From positions 1 to 34,324 of the forward strand of contig JACOYX010000005.1 in assembly GCA_016181585.1 (NCBI GenBank): 34,324 nucleotides of DNA. Direction: 5' to 3'. Positions 8,597-17,721 of the stretch are shown here, piece after piece. The stretch's first letter is position 1. Each line of letters begins with the position of its first letter. The translations under genes and the position numbers were made by a program. This DNA is from Candidatus Sungiibacteriota bacterium (lineage in GTDB: Bacteria > Patescibacteriota > Minisyncoccia > Sungbacterales > HO2-52-23). The notes below the pieces were generated by a model, which made no database searches, had not been told where the DNA came from, and was given only the letters and a program-made list of their open reading frames with translations.

Positions 8597-9736
8597 ATGA
8601 AAATCTATTACATCGCAAATGCGCGCATGCCCACTGAAAAAGCGCATGGTATTCAGATCGCTAAAATGTGCGAAGCATTCGTCGAAAGGGGAATTGATCT
8701 TGAATTAATTATTCCGAATCGCAAGACAATAAAGAAAAGTATTCAAGAGTTTTATGGTCTTCGCGTAGAAATTCCTACTGTCAAACTTCCTGTTCCCGAT
8801 TGGTATGGGTGCGGGCGCATAGGTTTTTTTATAAGTTCCTGCATCTTTGCGCTGGGATATTTTTTTTACTTGCAGGCGAAACGCATTCTCGGCAAATCTG
8901 GCAAGATCTATACCATCGATATTGATCAATTTTCTTTTTTTCTTGTTCCGTTTATCGGCATGCCGTATATGGCGGAAATTCACGATGCCAAGCATCCCAC
9001 ATGGCCGTTTCGTCTGCTATTTCGCTTTGCGCGTGGAATTATCACCATCAATGCAATCATAAAAGAAAAACTTTGTGCGCGGTTCGGCTTATGTCATCAA
9101 AAAATAATCGTATGCCCCAACGGCGCGGATTTGCGTGCATTTGCAGATTTGCCGGAACGCAGTGCCGCTCGAAAGTCGCTTGGCATACCGGAGGGTATTC
9201 GCATGGTACTCTATGCGGGGAAACTTTATGATTGGAAGGGGGTCGGTATTTTAGCCGGTGCGGCCGCGCTATTGAAAGATGCGGCTGTGGTGTATGTGGT
9301 TGGCGGCAGTGAAGAGGAGTATTTAAAAATAAGCGGACAGAGCGTATCGCCCGAAAATATGGTGTGTGTGCCGATGCGTCCGCATGCGGAGATCTCGCTC
9401 TGGCTAGCCGCATGCGACATTGCAGTGGTGTTGGGGACGCGAGCAAACGAATATTCTTTTTATCACACATCCCCGATGAAAATTTTTGACTACATGGCGA
9501 GCCGGAGGCCGATTGTCGCAAGCGATACGCCTGCCAATCGGCAGATAGTTGGCGACAGCGAAGCGTTTTTTTATACTCCGGATTCTGCGGAAAGCTTGGC
9601 TTACACCACACGGCTTGCTTTGTCGGATATTGGTTCGGTAAAAGGAAAAATCGAAGCGGCATATAGGAAGGCACAGCCGTTTTCTTGGAAAAATCGCGCC
9701 GAAAGTATTTTAGAGTTTATTCGCCGGCAAATATGA
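8597..9736 (+). CDS. GT4 family glycosyltransferase
   Basis: MKIYYIANARMPTEKAHGIQIAKMCEAFVERG...VLYAGKLYDWKGVGIL...SPMKIFDYMASRRPIVASDTPANRQIV; internal ATG preferred over the ORF-track start, which overlaps the upstream gene. Confidence 0.85.
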   Translation: MKIYYIANARMPTEKAHGIQIAKMCEAFVERGIDLELIIPNRKTIKKSIQEFYGLRVEIPTVKLPVPDWYGCGRIGFFISSCIFALGYFFYLQAKRILGKSGKIYTIDIDQFSFFLVPFIGMPYMAEIHDAKHPTWPFRLLFRFARGIITINAIIKEKLCARFGLCHQKIIVCPNGADLRAFADLPERSAARKSLGIPEGIRMVLYAGKLYDWKGVGILAGAAALLKDAAVVYVVGGSEEEYLKISGQSVSPENMVCVPMRPHAEISLWLAACDIAVVLGTRANEYSFYHTSPMKIFDYMASRRPIVASDTPANRQIVGDSEAFFYTPDSAESLAYTTRLALSDIGSVKGKIEAAYRKAQPFSWKNRAESILEFIRRQI

Positions 9737-10818
9737 AAATCGGCATAGTATTGCATCCTTATGGAGAAGATAAACCAGCGGGGCTCGCACGGTTGATTTT
9801 TGAATTGACAAATGAAATGATCGCGCGCGATCGCGAGAATGAATATATTATTTTTCTGAAACACCAGCCAAAAATTTTTCCTGTGTTTTCAGGGAATAAT
9901 TGGAAAATTGAAGTAATTGGCGGCGGTTTTTTTTGGCTTGATCGATTGCGGAAATTTCCCCGCGCCGACATATATTTGTTCAATACGCCGGCACTTCCGC
10001 TTTTTTCAAAACCAGGTTATTTGATTGTGCTCGCGCTAGATTTTGCATATTGGTATTTTCGTCCGAAAGGCATAAGAGGATTTTTGCAGACCTATATGAC
10101 ATATTGGTATCACCAGATATCGCTCGAAAAAGCGGATTATATTGTAACGATTTCCAATGCTACGAAAAATGATTTAAAAGCCCTTTTTACGCTTGGCGCA
10201 AAAAATATAGAAACAATATATTTCGGTTTCCGAAATATCGCGGCGACTTCTCCGAAGATGGTAAATGGTCTTCCCGAACATTTTTTCCTTTTTACCGGAG
10301 TATGGAAAGAAAGAAAAAATGTTCTCGGTATCGTGCAGGCTTTCTCTCTATTTGCAAAGAAGTTCCCTGAAGCGAGGCTTGTGCTTGCGGGCAAGGGAGA
10401 GGGGGAATATGCAAAGAAACTAAAAACATATATTGCTGATACGGGACTCAAAGAAAAAATAATTATGCCTGGATTTGTATCTGATGCCGAGCTTTCCTAT
10501 CTTTACCGGCACGCAAAAGCTCTGCTATTCCCCAGCTTTATTGAAGGTTTTGGGTTTCCCATACTTGAAGCAATGAATGCGGGGCTTCCGGTCATTACTT
10601 CAAACCAGTCTTCGCTCGCCGAAGTTGCGGGAGATGCGGCTTCGTGTGTCGATCCGCATAATCCGGCGGCAATAGCCGTAGCAATGGAACGGCTCTCTGT
10701 TGATGAAACATGGCGGCAAGAAATGCGTGAAAAAGGCAGGGCGCGGGCGCAAGAATTCGGATGGGAACAGACGGTGCAAAAGTTTCTGGAAATTTTTAAA
10801 ACCATAGTCGGGAAATAA
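9733..10818 (+). CDS. GT4 family glycosyltransferase
   Basis: ATGA overlap at 9733; MKIGIVLHPYGEDKPAGLARLIFELTNEM...FTGVWKERKNVLGIVQAF...FPSFIEGFGFPILEAMNAGLPVITSNQSSLAEVAG. Confidence 0.9.
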   Translation: MKIGIVLHPYGEDKPAGLARLIFELTNEMIARDRENEYIIFLKHQPKIFPVFSGNNWKIEVIGGGFFWLDRLRKFPRADIYLFNTPALPLFSKPGYLIVLALDFAYWYFRPKGIRGFLQTYMTYWYHQISLEKADYIVTISNATKNDLKALFTLGAKNIETIYFGFRNIAATSPKMVNGLPEHFFLFTGVWKERKNVLGIVQAFSLFAKKFPEARLVLAGKGEGEYAKKLKTYIADTGLKEKIIMPGFVSDAELSYLYRHAKALLFPSFIEGFGFPILEAMNAGLPVITSNQSSLAEVAGDAASCVDPHNPAAIAVAMERLSVDETWRQEMREKGRARAQEFGWEQTVQKFLEIFKTIVGK

Positions 10819-10831
10819 AAGTTACATAAGT

Positions 10832-11395
10832 ATGAATGACAAAATAAATATGATGATGGGTCAGAGTGCCGCCCTCCTTCAAAAAACCGCGCTGAATGCG
10901 GAAATCACGCAGGCTGTGCAAATGATTTGCGATACCCTAAAGCGGGGGAGCACAGTATTTGCCTGCGGCAATGGTGGGTCAATGGAGCAAGCTATGCATA
11001 TTGCGGGGGAGCTTGTAGATCGGTTCCGTATTGAGCGAAAACCGTTTCCGGTGGTTACGCTCGGTACAAACGCGGCAGTGCTCACTGCATGGGCGAATGA
11101 CTATGACTACAAAACCGCATTTCGGCGCGAGCTTGAGGCTCTAGGCAGGAAGGGTGATTGTTTGATTGTTTTGAGTACCAGCGGCAATTCAGCCAATGCG
11201 ATCGAGGCGGTGGAAGCGGCGCGTGCAAAAGGAATTGCGACAATCGGTTTTTTGGGCGAAGCGGGGAAATTGCAGGATATGGCGGATATTCGTCTTTCTG
11301 TTCCTTCAAAAGACACGCCGCGGATTCAGGAAGTGCACATGGTGTTAATTCATATTATTTGCGAACTAGTGGAGGAGGAGATGGCACACCTATAA
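10832..11395 (+). CDS. gmhA: Sedoheptulose-7-phosphate isomerase (SIS domain)
   Basis: FACGNGGSMEQAMHIAGELVDRF, STSGNSANAIEAVEAARAKGIATIGFLG, TPRIQEVHMVLIHIICELVE: GmhA family hallmarks. Confidence 0.9.
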   Translation: MNDKINMMMGQSAALLQKTALNAEITQAVQMICDTLKRGSTVFACGNGGSMEQAMHIAGELVDRFRIERKPFPVVTLGTNAAVLTAWANDYDYKTAFRRELEALGRKGDCLIVLSTSGNSANAIEAVEAARAKGIATIGFLGEAGKLQDMADIRLSVPSKDTPRIQEVHMVLIHIICELVEEEMAHL

Positions 11396-12361
11396 ATGAA
11401 ATTTTCCGATACAATTAAAAAATTTTCAGAACTTTCGGCGGCGGTGGTCGGGGATATAATGCTTGACCGTTATTTTTTGGGTGACATTGAGCGCGTTTCT
11501 CCCGAGTCGCCCGCGCCGGTCGTGCTTCTCAGGGAAGAAAAGTGTATTCCCGGAGGTGCCGCAAATACTGCGGTTAATATTGCGTACCTTGGCGCACACG
11601 CTTTGCTTTTTGGCAGAGTAGGCAAGGACAATGCCGCGGATATTATAGCCGCTCTTTTGAGCAGTGCGGCTATTGGCGCCAAAGGTGTTCTTGCGTCTCA
11701 ACTTCCGACAACAGAAAAAAACCGCATTGTCGCTAAGGGTCAGCAAATTGTACGCCTTGATAGGGAAGATGTATCGTATTGGGGAGACCAGCAGGAGCAA
11801 GTGTTTTGTCGGAGGATAGAAAGTATGGGGAAAGCGGATGTGATTATTGTTTCCGATTATGCCAAGGGAGTTATAACGCCGCGTGTAGCCGAGACGATTT
11901 TGAATCTCGGCCACAAAAAAGGTATTCCGGTGGTAGTGGATGTAAAGCCGAAGCATGCGGAACTTTTTCGCGGGGCTGCTGTTTTTGCGCCAAATAAAAA
12001 AGAAGCGGAAGAAATGGCAGGCATTTTGATACGCGATGAAAAGACGCTTGAAAAGGCAGGCAAGATTTTACAGTCAAAATTGCAGGCAAATATATTGATT
12101 ACTCGCGGTGCGGCAGGCATGACGCTTTTTGCGGGAGATCATATGCGGCATTTTCCCAGCGCGGCGCGGGAAGTATATGACGTGACGGGCGCTGGGGATA
12201 CGGTTACTGCGGTGTTTGCGCTCGCGCTTGCCGCGCACTGTTCCCCGGAAGACTCCGCAATTTTGGCGACGCATGCCGCCGGTATTGCGGTGGGAAAACG
12301 AGGTACCGCCGCCGTGAGTATTCAGGAATTATCCCATGCGGTAGATGCCAATGAAATATGA
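11396..12361 (+). CDS. hldA: D-glycero-beta-D-manno-heptose-7-phosphate kinase (HldE N-terminal type, PfkB fold)
   Basis: VVGDIMLDRYFLGDIERVSPESPAPVVLLREEKCIPGGAANTAVNIAYLGA...DVTGAGDTVTAVFALALA. Confidence 0.92.
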   Translation: MKFSDTIKKFSELSAAVVGDIMLDRYFLGDIERVSPESPAPVVLLREEKCIPGGAANTAVNIAYLGAHALLFGRVGKDNAADIIAALLSSAAIGAKGVLASQLPTTEKNRIVAKGQQIVRLDREDVSYWGDQQEQVFCRRIESMGKADVIIVSDYAKGVITPRVAETILNLGHKKGIPVVVDVKPKHAELFRGAAVFAPNKKEAEEMAGILIRDEKTLEKAGKILQSKLQANILITRGAAGMTLFAGDHMRHFPSAAREVYDVTGAGDTVTAVFALALAAHCSPEDSAILATHAAGIAVGKRGTAAVSIQELSHAVDANEI

Positions 12362-12840
12362 AGAATAAAAAATTAAAATCCTGGAGAAATATTCAAAAGA
12401 CTGCAGGCGATCTGCGGAAGCGGAGGAAAAAAATCGTTGCGGCGAGCGGATGTTTTGATATTTTGCACGCAGGACACATTGATTTTCTCGGCAAAGCAAG
12501 AGCCGCTGGTGATGTTTTAGTTGTGCTTTTAAATAGCGACAGCTCGGTAAAAAGCTATAAAGGGGAATCGCGGCCGCTAAACTCGCTACACTTGCGTGCG
12601 CATGTGCTTTCGGGGCTTGAAGCGGTGGATTTTATCGTTCCTTTTGATGAGCAAACTCCTTTAAACATTTTGGGGGTTATCAAGCCGCATGTGTTTGCGC
12701 AGGGTAGCGATTGGGGGAAAAATTGTATTGAGCGCGAAACGGTGGAGCGAAATGGCGGGAAGATCAAAGTGATTAAAAAGATTGAAGGATTTTCGACAAC
12801 AGGTCTTTTAGAAAAGATTCGAGCGCTCCCCATTATTTGA
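12358..12840 (+). CDS. hldC: D-glycero-beta-D-manno-heptose 1-phosphate nucleotidyltransferase (HldE C-terminal type)
   Basis: VAASGCFDILHAGHIDFLGKARAAGDVLVVLLNSDSSVKSYKGESRPLN; ATGA overlap with the kinase gene. Confidence 0.9.
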   Translation: MKNKKLKSWRNIQKTAGDLRKRRKKIVAASGCFDILHAGHIDFLGKARAAGDVLVVLLNSDSSVKSYKGESRPLNSLHLRAHVLSGLEAVDFIVPFDEQTPLNILGVIKPHVFAQGSDWGKNCIERETVERNGGKIKVIKKIEGFSTTGLLEKIRALPII

Positions 12841-13003
12841 TGGGCCTGTTGCCGAATTGTCTTTGAAGCGAAATTTCAGAAATTTGAGACAAATTTTTCA
12901 AACAAATTTTGCGGCCTATCTGTAAGATAAGCCAAGAAATTTTTTGGAAAATTTGACCGAATTTATGGAATTGTAGCCAAAGACAATTTGGCAACAGGCC
13001 CAT
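12840..13003 (+). mobile_element. 164-bp long-inverted-repeat element, variant B
   Basis: ATGGGCCTGTTGCCGAATTGTCTTTG ... CAAAGACAATTTGGCAACAGGCCCAT, imperfectly self-complementary along its whole length with apical GGCCTATC-TGTAA-GATAAGCC; shares core with the 19865, 24958 and 34233 elements. Confidence 0.75.
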
Positions 13004-14102
13004 GATTATGAAAATTTGTTTTCTTACTCACAATTTAAAACAGGACAATGGCGGGGGAGTTTTTTCTGCACATGTTGTTTCCGGAATCGCTAAAGCAATG
13101 AATGCGGATGCAGAGATCTTGACTACGGAAAAGAGTGGCTTCGCAGGAGAGCAAGCCATTTTAAATTTCGGACGCATCGCGTTTTTTCGGACTTTTTTTG
13201 CCGCGAGAAAAGCGTTTAAAAACTGCGATGTCATTCATGCGTTTGATTTATTCCCTTATGGCATGCTTGCCGTATTTGCCGGGCTGGGCTTAGGGAAAAA
13301 GGTGATTATTACGCTCATTGGGAGCGGCTCGATTATTCCGCTTTACCAGCCGGCGGCATCTTTTTTTGCGCGGTTTGCTTTGCGGCGAGCGCATCGGCTT
13401 GTAGCTATTAGCGCGTTTACGCGAGGTGAAATTTTAAAAAAAGTTCCCGGACTGGAGATTCATGTAATTCATCCCGGCATTGATCTTTCGGAATATAAAA
13501 CCATTTTACAAGAGCCTTTGTCCGATGAAATAAAAAAGCTGCAGCCATATATTTTAAGTGTGGGCACTATACGCTGGCGAAAGGGATATAAACGAAGTAT
13601 TCGCGCATTTGCGGAAGTGGTGAAAAAGTTTCCCGATTATCGATATGTAATAGTCGGAAAAAAGCAGTCTGAAAAATTTTTCAGAGAACTGCAAGATATT
13701 ATTGGAGAATTGAATTTGCAGGGGAAAGTTATTTTTCTTGAAACGATTGAGATGCGTGCAGAACTTTTACGATGGTACCGCGGTGCAGAGCTTTTCTGCT
13801 TGTTTTCGGAGAATATAAATCACGATGTGGAGGGGTTTGGCATTGTGTTTCTGGAGGCCGCGGCATGCGGACTTCCGGTGGTCGGCATAAAAAACTGCGG
13901 CGTGGAGGATGCCATAGAGGACGGAAAAAATGGCATATTGATCGGCTCGCGTGATCCGAAAGAATTTGCCGGTGCGATTATCTCGATTTTGGGCGACGAA
14001 GAAAAAAAACAAAGTATGGGAAAAAAATCTATCGCGCGCGCCAAAATGTTTGCGTGGGGGGAAAAGAACGAAGAATATCAAAAACTTTACAGCCATTATT
14101 AA
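13002..14102 (+). CDS. GT4 family glycosyltransferase
   Basis: MKICFLTHNLKQDNGGGVFSAHVVSGIAKAM...SVGTIRWRKGYKRSIRAF...EGFGIVFLEAAACGLPVVGIKNCGVEDAI; alternative ATG at 13008. Confidence 0.88.
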   Translation: MIMKICFLTHNLKQDNGGGVFSAHVVSGIAKAMNADAEILTTEKSGFAGEQAILNFGRIAFFRTFFAARKAFKNCDVIHAFDLFPYGMLAVFAGLGLGKKVIITLIGSGSIIPLYQPAASFFARFALRRAHRLVAISAFTRGEILKKVPGLEIHVIHPGIDLSEYKTILQEPLSDEIKKLQPYILSVGTIRWRKGYKRSIRAFAEVVKKFPDYRYVIVGKKQSEKFFRELQDIIGELNLQGKVIFLETIEMRAELLRWYRGAELFCLFSENINHDVEGFGIVFLEAAACGLPVVGIKNCGVEDAIEDGKNGILIGSRDPKEFAGAIISILGDEEKKQSMGKKSIARAKMFAWGEKNEEYQKLYSHY

Positions 14103-14114
14103 GCAACAGGCCTA
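14103..14114 (+). repeat. Solo right-end remnant of the long-hairpin element family
   Basis: GCAACAGGCCTA immediately after the stop codon; matches GCAACAGGCCCA (13002 end) and GCAGTAGGTCTA (19991/25121 ends). Confidence 0.5.
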
Positions 14115-14158
14115 ATGGGGAGTTAGGGAAATTGACATAAGAGAATAAGAAAAATCCA

Positions 14159-14186
14159 GCAAATATGCGCGATTGCGCATATTTGC
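14159..14186. repeat. Degenerate copy of the CGCGATCGCG-centred palindrome
   Basis: GCAAATATGCGCGATTGCGCATATTTGC; same arms as 21194..21229 with one centre change and a decayed outer arm. Confidence 0.7.
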
Positions 14187-14193
14187 CGAATTT

Positions 14194-14745
14194 TTACTTT
14201 CTAAGCGTTATTTCAATATTTTCTGCGGGAAACAGGCGGGAGAGGCTGCTTGATTCGTAGAATTGCTGGGTTTTGAGAGAGTGGTTTACGATTGGCTCGA
14301 CTAAGCTATTATAAAAAAAAACGCGCGAGCTTCGTTCGAAAGTGATACGCCTTTTTTTAATTTCCGAAAACATAAAATCAAAATAGTATTCTCGTTTTTT
14401 GCCGAGCTTGGTGTTGCTGACAAAAAAATCAAGCGTGTTTACGGAAAATCGCTTTTTATGCGTTGGGTCAATATAGTTATTTTTTGAAGTGAAATGCGGC
14501 ACGCGGATGGTGAGCGTGCCGCTTTTTTTTAATATTCGGTGAAGGTCTTTCAAGACAGGAATATATTCCACATGTTCCAGAATATCCTGCGCCAAAATTT
14601 CATTAAATTCTTCGTTTTGGAAGGGGAGGGGGAGTTTTTCAATGTCGTGCACTATGTCAATACCGGGGATTTGCGCGGAATCCAGATTGATCCATCCCTG
14701 TTTTATGTCGGTACCGCAACCGAGATTTAATTTTTTTAAATTCAT
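14194..14745 (-). CDS. SAM-dependent methyltransferase (class I)
   Basis: LNLGCGTDIKQGWINLD...FNEILAQDILEHVEYIPVLKDLHRILKKSGTLTIRVPHF. Confidence 0.85.
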   Translation of the reverse strand: MNLKKLNLGCGTDIKQGWINLDSAQIPGIDIVHDIEKLPLPFQNEEFNEILAQDILEHVEYIPVLKDLHRILKKSGTLTIRVPHFTSKNNYIDPTHKKRFSVNTLDFFVSNTKLGKKREYYFDFMFSEIKKRRITFERSSRVFFYNSLVEPIVNHSLKTQQFYESSSLSRLFPAENIEITLRK

Positions 14746-14773
14746 AGTTTATATATATCATGAGCAAGCCAAT

Positions 14774-14802
14774 TTGACAAATGCAGTTTTTTATTCTAGA
14801 TT
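14774..14802 (+). promoter_or_regulatory. Predicted promoter
   Basis: TTGACA-N17-TAGATT upstream of the isochorismatase-like gene. Confidence 0.5.
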
Positions 14803-14844
14803 ATTCATCAGCGGAGAAGCAAATTATTCGGCATGGAGGATGTC

Positions 14845-15417
14845 ATGAAAGAAGCGCTTTTAGTTGTCGATGTCGATAGCCTGAATCATTGGGACGATGA
14901 AGATTGGCTGAAGAGAAACGGCAGACTAGCTGGGGTGCCGGTGATTAAAGGTATTGTGGATGCGGAGCGTGAACAAGGCGGAATAGTCCTTTTTGTTGTT
15001 TTGGATTACAAACGGCCGGAGTATGCATGGCATCAGTTTGCTCAAGATGTTCAAGGGTGCATTGGGTGTGATGAGCAATTTGCGAGCAGGCTGGCTCCTT
15101 TTTTGGAGCACAGGCATGGCGAGAGATTTGAACCGGTTTTTGCTAAAAAAACAAATAACGCATTCATGAATACTGCTCTGACTGAATTTCTTCTTGAGCG
15201 CAACATAGAAAAAATAAAACTGATCGGGTGCAATCTGTTTCAGTGTTTGAAGGATACGGCAATTGGCGCCGTGGCAAACGGATTTCATGTTACTCTTCTT
15301 GCAAAAGGAGCTTTTCCGCCGTTTGCAAACGAAGATGGCAAAGCGTGGTGGCGCGATAATATTATTTTTTATAATAGTTCCGAAGGTACGCATATGTCGG
15401 TTACCGTGGAAGAATGA
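14845..15417 (+). CDS. Isochorismatase-fold cysteine hydrolase
   Basis: ALLVVDVDSLNHW...VFAKKTNNAFMNTALTEFLLERNIEKIKLIGCNLFQCLKDTAIGAVANGFHVTLLAKGAF; start at 14845 preceded by GGAGG RBS. Confidence 0.8.
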   Translation: MKEALLVVDVDSLNHWDDEDWLKRNGRLAGVPVIKGIVDAEREQGGIVLFVVLDYKRPEYAWHQFAQDVQGCIGCDEQFASRLAPFLEHRHGERFEPVFAKKTNNAFMNTALTEFLLERNIEKIKLIGCNLFQCLKDTAIGAVANGFHVTLLAKGAFPPFANEDGKAWWRDNIIFYNSSEGTHMSVTVEE

Positions 15418-15422
15418 ATTCT

Positions 15423-15449
15423 GAGGCACAACGTGCCTCTTTTATTTTT
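15423..15449 (+). terminator. Rho-independent terminator
   Basis: GAGGCAC-AAC-GTGCCTC then TTTTATTTTT. Confidence 0.85.
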
Positions 15450-15498
15450 CTCGGAAACAGGTTACTTTAAATCTATTATTCGCGTTTTAATGATTACA

Positions 15499-16470
15499 AT
15501 GAAATCAAAGCATAAGATAGCGCTTATTACCGGAATCACCGGGCAGGACGGTTCGTATCTTGCCGAGTTTTTATTGGAAAAAGGATATAAGGTGTACGGC
15601 CTTGAGAGAAGGTCGAGTTCGAAAAATCGGCACAATATCGAACATATTGCCGACAAAATTAAATTTGTTTCTGGAGATCTTTTGGACGAAGCATCGCTGG
15701 TGCATGCGCTTCGCGAGGTACGTCCTGATGAGGTATATAATCTTGCCTCGCAATCCTTTGTGGGGGAATCATGGAAACAGCCCGTGTATACGGGGGAGGT
15801 GACAGGGCTTGGCGCTATTCGTATACTTGAAGCGGTGCGGCAGGTGAACCCGAAAATTAAATTTTACCAAGCATCGAGTTCGGAGATGTTCGGCGCTACC
15901 CGAGAAGCGCCGCAAAACGAAAATACTCCTTTTTATCCGCGAAGCCCGTATGCGGTGGCAAAGCTTGCCGCGCATTGGATTACGGTAAACTATCGCGAAT
16001 CGTACGGCATGTTTGCGGTGTCGGGTATTTTATTCAACCACGAATCGCCGCGGCGCGGCCATGAGTTTGTGACGCGGAAAATTACCAATGGCGTGGCGCG
16101 AATCAAAACGGGGCGCGCAAAGGAGTTGCGGCTCGGCACGCTTTCTGCCAAGCGTGATTGGGGATTTGCGGGTGATTATGTGGAGGCGATGTGGAAAATG
16201 CTCCAGCAAAAAAAACCGAAGGATTATGTTATAGGAACAGGAAAAACGCATAGCGTGGAGGATTTTGTGAAAGCGGCGTTTTCCCATGCGGGGCTTGATT
16301 GGAGAAAATTTGTGAAAATTGATAAGCAATTTGTGCGTCCTGCAGAAGTGAATCATTTGTGGGCCGATTCTTCGCGTGCAAAAAAAGAATTGGGATGGAC
16401 GGCGAAGGCGGATTTCAATGGCTTGGTGAAAATGATGGTAGATGCGGATCTTAAACAGTATCAAGACTGA
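15499..16470 (+). CDS. gmd: GDP-mannose 4,6-dehydratase family
   Basis: [33 protein letters not shown]...[10 protein letters not shown]...[51 protein letters not shown]. Confidence 0.9.
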   Translation: MKSKHKIALITGITGQDGSYLAEFLLEKGYKVYGLERRSSSKNRHNIEHIADKIKFVSGDLLDEASLVHALREVRPDEVYNLASQSFVGESWKQPVYTGEVTGLGAIRILEAVRQVNPKIKFYQASSSEMFGATREAPQNENTPFYPRSPYAVAKLAAHWITVNYRESYGMFAVSGILFNHESPRRGHEFVTRKITNGVARIKTGRAKELRLGTLSAKRDWGFAGDYVEAMWKMLQQKKPKDYVIGTGKTHSVEDFVKAAFSHAGLDWRKFVKIDKQFVRPAEVNHLWADSSRAKKELGWTAKADFNGLVKMMVDADLKQYQD

Positions 16471-16473
16471 AGA

Positions 16474-17721
16474 ATGAATATTGCAATCATACATTCCCGG
16501 CTGAATTCAAAAGGTGGAACACAGAGGCATGTGCTTGCCATGGCTTGCGCTTTGCAGGATCTCGGGCATCGTGTCACCGTATATGCGATGGCGTATGATC
16601 GGGAGAAGTGCTATCCATCGCTTCTTTCACAGCTAAAGATCGTGTCGCTCGCGGGATACGATACAGAGGCGCAGAAAGTAAACCTGCCTTTTTTAAAATT
16701 TTTAAACTATTTTCTTTATTCGCGCAATGAGACGCGCGAGGCGGCGCGCCTTGCTAAAATGATCGAGAGCGGCACAGAGATTCTTTGTCCTTTTGATCGT
16801 CTTGCATATCGAACAGCCGTTTATTATAAAAAGAATATTCGTGCCATATGTTCGATTGCGATCATGGATGATATTTATTTGCGGGTATGGGCGGAGTGGC
16901 GCAAAAGCCAGTTTGATCCGCAGTATGTTCTTCCGTTGAGGAGGAAGTTTTTTTATAAAATCATAGATTGGTACGAATCGCGAAAATATATTTTGCCTCA
17001 CGAACGTTTTGTCGTGTTGGACACGCGGACAATGGAGTGGGCGAAGAAGTTTTTTAAAAAGGATGCGGATATCGTGCGAAATGGACTTGATTTGCAGGGT
17101 TTTCCTTTTTTCGAACATTCTCTGCGGCAGGAAAAACATGTGTGTCTTTTAAGCACAGGAATTTTTTTTCTGCATCGGCGCTATGAAGATATACTTCATG
17201 CAGTAAAGATATTGCGAAGCGAAGGCATTGATGCGGAATTGGCGCTCGTTGGCGGGTATTCAGGGGAACATCGGCGATATTACGAAGCATTGAAAAAACT
17301 CGCGGAAGAGCTTGGTATTGGCCCGCGTGTTTTTTTTCTTGGCAATGTGTCGGATGCGGAACTTTTGGAACAATATAAAAAGGGCGATATATATATTTCT
17401 GCAAATCATCTGCAAAGCTGGGGATTGGCGCCTTTTGAGGCAATGGCATCCGGCATGCCGACCATTATTTCCAACAGCACCGGAGCCGCCGAGGTTCTTA
17501 CAGATCGGGTGAATGCATTGCTTATTCCTTCGAAGTCTCCGGAACACATTGCTAGTGCCGTGAGGGAGCTTCTTGAAAAACCGGAGCTTTATGCGGCGCT
17601 CGCCCGATCGGGGCGAAAACTGGTCGAAACTGAAATTACATGGCAGAATACCGCGAGGGGATTAGAAAGAATTATGAATAATGAATCACGAATCATGAAT
17701 GAATCTTTTCATAATTCATGA
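16474..17721 (+). CDS. GT4 family glycosyltransferase
   Basis: MNIAIIHSRLNSKGGTQRHVLAMACALQDLGHRVTVY...SWGLAPFEAMASGMPTIISNSTGAAEVL; C-terminus encoded by repeat array (RIMNNESRIMNES). Confidence 0.87.
   Translation: MNIAIIHSRLNSKGGTQRHVLAMACALQDLGHRVTVYAMAYDREKCYPSLLSQLKIVSLAGYDTEAQKVNLPFLKFLNYFLYSRNETREAARLAKMIESGTEILCPFDRLAYRTAVYYKKNIRAICSIAIMDDIYLRVWAEWRKSQFDPQYVLPLRRKFFYKIIDWYESRKYILPHERFVVLDTRTMEWAKKFFKKDADIVRNGLDLQGFPFFEHSLRQEKHVCLLSTGIFFLHRRYEDILHAVKILRSEGIDAELALVGGYSGEHRRYYEALKKLAEELGIGPRVFFLGNVSDAELLEQYKKGDIYISANHLQSWGLAPFEAMASGMPTIISNSTGAAEVLTDRVNALLIPSKSPEHIASAVRELLEKPELYAALARSGRKLVETEITWQNTARGLERIMNNESRIMNESFHNS

Noticed and set aside
9057-9674. 205-aa minus-strand ORF
   Set aside because: Antisense to a clear GT4 gene; rich in Arg/Pro/His/Ser as expected for shadow ORFs.
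15433-15498. Extended N-terminus of gmd in the ORF track ([14 protein letters not shown]...)
   Set aside because: Overlaps the rho-independent terminator at 15423..15449; [18 protein letters not shown] at 15499 is the natural start.
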